DNA from: Rhodocyclaceae bacterium
GTDB lineage: Bacteria; Pseudomonadota; Gammaproteobacteria; Burkholderiales; Rhodocyclaceae
Assembly (NCBI GenBank): GCA_025361105.1
Contig: JANYAW010000087.1
Span: 1 to 8,031, forward strand
Length of the DNA: 8,031 nucleotides
Direction of reading: 5' to 3'
Part shown: positions 6,161 to 8,031 of the stretch, in pieces
Layout: each line of letters begins with the position of its first letter
Position numbering within the stretch: the first letter of the stretch is position 1
Program-made: the position numbers and the translations under genes
The notes under the pieces: model-generated
The model's database searches: none
Told to the model about the DNA's origin: nothing
What the model saw: only the letters and a program-made list of their open reading frames with translations

Positions 6161-8031
6161 ACGTCCCGTCAGCCAGCGGCAAACCTGGTGGTTGCTAGCC
6201 GCCGCCTTGTCGGCTTTCTTGCCTTTGTCGAGTTTGCTCTCGCCTTGGTTGGCAATCTCGGCAACGGCAGTCATGTTGCTACGCGGCTGGATGACATGGC
6301 GACAGTGGCGGCTACCACCGAAATTCATTTTGATATTACTCACCATCGCCGCCACCGCCGGAGTGATTGTCGAATATCGCACCATGTTCGGCCGCTTGCC
6401 GGGGGTCGCTTTGTTGTCGGCATTTCTTGCGCTCAAACTGCTCGAATTGCGTGGCGCGCGTGACGCGATGGCAGTGGTTTTGCTGTGCTATTTCCTCGTC
6501 CTCACGCAGTTCATGTTTACTCAATCCATTGCCACCGCCTTGATGGCCTGCGCGACAGTTTTGATTACCACGGCCACCCTCGCCGCCGCCACCGACGACC
6601 GGCCCGCACCGGCACTTTTGCTGCGCCGAGCCGGTGTGTTGTTGGTGCAAGGTTTGCCGTTCATGCTGTTATTGTTCGTACTATTTCCACGCGTGCAAGG
6701 CCCCTTGTGGGGATTGCCGCAAGATCGCACTTCGGCTGTCTCCGGCTTGTCTGACAACATGTCGCCGGGCAGTATTGCGCAACTCTCACAATCCGACACG
6801 ATTGCTTTCCGGGTGCAATTTGACGGCACACCGCCAGCGCAACATATGCTGTATTGGCGCGGTCCGGTGATGCCCGCCTTTGATGGTCGCAGTTGGCGCG
6901 TCACGCGTTTTAGTGCAGTGCGCACAGTGCCGCCGTTTCACGTCACCGGGCCAAAACAAGACTATGAAGTGACGCTTGAACCATTAGGCAAATCGTGGAT
7001 TTTTGCGCTCGACTTTCCCGACAAATTGCCACCTGATAGCGCCTACACTGAAGACTTGCAACTGCTCAGCCGCCAACCGATACGAGCACGCATGCGCTAC
7101 ACCATGAGTGCGTTTCCCGAGACCTCAGTTGGTGCTGACAACACGCCGTCACTAATTGTCGAAGCACTTGAATTACCAAGCGGCGGCAATCCACGCACGC
7201 GCGAAGTGGCAGCAAAGTGGCGAGAAAAATACGGCGATAACTCCGAAGCGATTGTCGCCGAAGCCGAGAACTTTTTTCTGCGCCAACTGCTTTCCTACAC
7301 ACTCAACCCGCCGCTGCTTTCTGAAGACGTGATTGATGGGTTTTTGTTCGATAGCAAACGCGGATTTTGCGAACATTTCGCTTCCGCATTCGCTTTTGCG
7401 CTGCGCGCCGCTGGCGTGCCAACACGCATTGTTGCCGGCTACCAAGGCGGCGAAATCAATCCGGTCGACGGACTGCTGGTCGTTCGCCAATATGACGCAC
7501 ATGCATGGACCGAAGTTTGGTTGAAAGACAAGGGCTGGGTGCGCTTCGACCCCACTGCAATCTCCGCCCCGCGCCGCATCGCCGATAACTTCGCCGCCGC
7601 TGCACCGGAGGGCGAATCGCTGCCATTTTTGGCGCGCAGCGACATGGCTTGGTTGCGCGATATTCGCAATCAAATGGAGGCGGCGACCAACGTATGGAAT
7701 CAATGGGTACTTGGCTACACGCCGCAACGTCAGCGCGAATTTCTGCAAGGCTTGGGCTTCAAAACGCCCGATTGGCAAGAGATGACCGCAGCGCTGGCGG
7801 CCTTGTGCGGTATGGTTTTGCTGCTGCTCACCGGGTGGATTCTGTACATCCGCAAAAAGATTGCTCCGGCCGTCCGGCTATGGAATAAATTCACCGCACG
7901 ATTGGCCAAACGCGGCGTGCAATGGCAAGTCTGGGAAGACCCGTTGGTGTTCGCCGAACGCGCCGCGAGCGACCTGCCCGCGCATGCAGAAAGCATTCGT
8001 CGCATCGCCAGCGATTACGCCAATTTGCGCT
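6147..8031 (+). CDS. TgpA-like membrane transglutaminase (DUF3488 + transglutaminase core), 3' end beyond window
   Basis: 628 codons are visible and the frame is still open at the right edge; relatives such as Pseudomonas aeruginosa TgpA are about 670 residues, so only some tens of residues are missing. Residues 14-182 contain about six membrane helices (14-31, 33-48, 60-76, 84-101, 107-124, 127-147, 161-180 as hydrophobic runs, the first two possibly one). Then comes a periplasmic region (about 183-545) with a transglutaminase-like core: Cys408 in RGFCEHFAS, His452 in YDAHAWTEVW and Asp468 in VRFDPTA, a complete Cys-His-Asp triad in the family spacing. One more membrane helix (about 547-568) leads to a basic cytoplasmic tail. 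TgpA in P. aeruginosa is reported as important for viability; its natural substrate is unclear, and hydrolysis of isopeptide bonds is as plausible as cross-linking. ATG 6147 overlaps the DUF58 end, indicating operon coupling with MoxR and DUF58. Confidence 0.94.
   Translation, partial: MARDKRPVSQRQTWWLLAAALSAFLPLSSLLSPWLAISATAVMLLRGWMTWRQWRLPPKFILILLTIAATAGVIVEYRTMFGRLPGVALLSAFLALKLLELRGARDAMAVVLLCYFLVLTQFMFTQSIATALMACATVLITTATLAAATDDRPAPALLLRRAGVLLVQGLPFMLLLFVLFPRVQGPLWGLPQDRTSAVSGLSDNMSPGSIAQLSQSDTIAFRVQFDGTPPAQHMLYWRGPVMPAFDGRSWRVTRFSAVRTVPPFHVTGPKQDYEVTLEPLGKSWIFALDFPDKLPPDSAYTEDLQLLSRQPIRARMRYTMSAFPETSVGADNTPSLIVEALELPSGGNPRTREVAAKWREKYGDNSEAIVAEAENFFLRQLLSYTLNPPLLSEDVIDGFLFDSKRGFCEHFASAFAFALRAAGVPTRIVAGYQGGEINPVDGLLVVRQYDAHAWTEVWLKDKGWVRFDPTAISAPRRIADNFAAAAPEGESLPFLARSDMAWLRDIRNQMEAATNVWNQWVLGYTPQRQREFLQGLGFKTPDWQEMTAALAALCGMVLLLLTGWILYIRKKIAPAVRLWNKFTARLAKRGVQWQVWEDPLVFAERAASDLPAHAESIRRIASDYANLR

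Noticed and set aside
7173..7778. A 201-codon minus-strand open frame within the transglutaminase gene
   Set aside because: It is antisense to the catalytic core with its full Cys-His-Asp triad, has no recognisable motif, and no ribosome binding site or promoter was seen.

Overview
The window reads as an ordinary chromosomal segment of a proteobacterium, most likely a betaproteobacterium. Gene density is high and coding DNA is moderately GC-rich. The pairing of dapA with a BamC-type lipoprotein, and a MoxR ATPase / DUF58 / TgpA-type transglutaminase run beside a histone-deacetylase-like gene, are arrangements I associate with Burkholderiales and relatives. The taxon is an inference from gene content, not a measurement. 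No RNA gene, CRISPR array, insertion sequence or phage gene is visible, and no stretch over 300 bases lacks a gene.

Layout. Bases 1-128 are a very AT-rich control region. It holds two copies of a palindromic operator, GTATTGAACA-N4-TGTTCAATAC, and two back-to-back TTGACA boxes. One box points right towards a TetR-family regulator gene (153-791, +), the other left towards a gene that must begin outside the window. A bidirectional intrinsic terminator (843-879) separates tetR from a convergent minus-strand block. That block, in transcription order, is a histone-deacetylase-superfamily amidohydrolase (4026-3088), dapA (3033-2149) and bamC (2051-897). From the divergent region 4027-4109 a plus-strand operon starts: MoxR AAA+ ATPase (4110-5042), DUF58 membrane protein (5075-6160) and a TgpA-like membrane transglutaminase (6147 to beyond the right edge, overlapping DUF58 by 14 bases).

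Function. DapA makes the first committed intermediate of the lysine/diaminopimelate pathway, and BamC is an accessory lipoprotein of the outer-membrane beta-barrel assembly machine, so this pair serves cell-envelope building. The MoxR/DUF58/transglutaminase trio is a recurrent envelope-associated module: cytoplasmic ATPase, membrane-anchored partner, and a membrane protein with a periplasmic Cys-His-Asp protease-like domain. Its substrate is not known from sequence. The deacetylase-like enzyme keeps all recognisable zinc-site residues; its substrate cannot be read from the sequence. The TetR gene is best seen as an autoregulated local repressor of the unseen leftward gene.

I found no strong case for an undescribed system. 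The most informative observation is the well-resolved divergent TetR operator/promoter region at the left edge.
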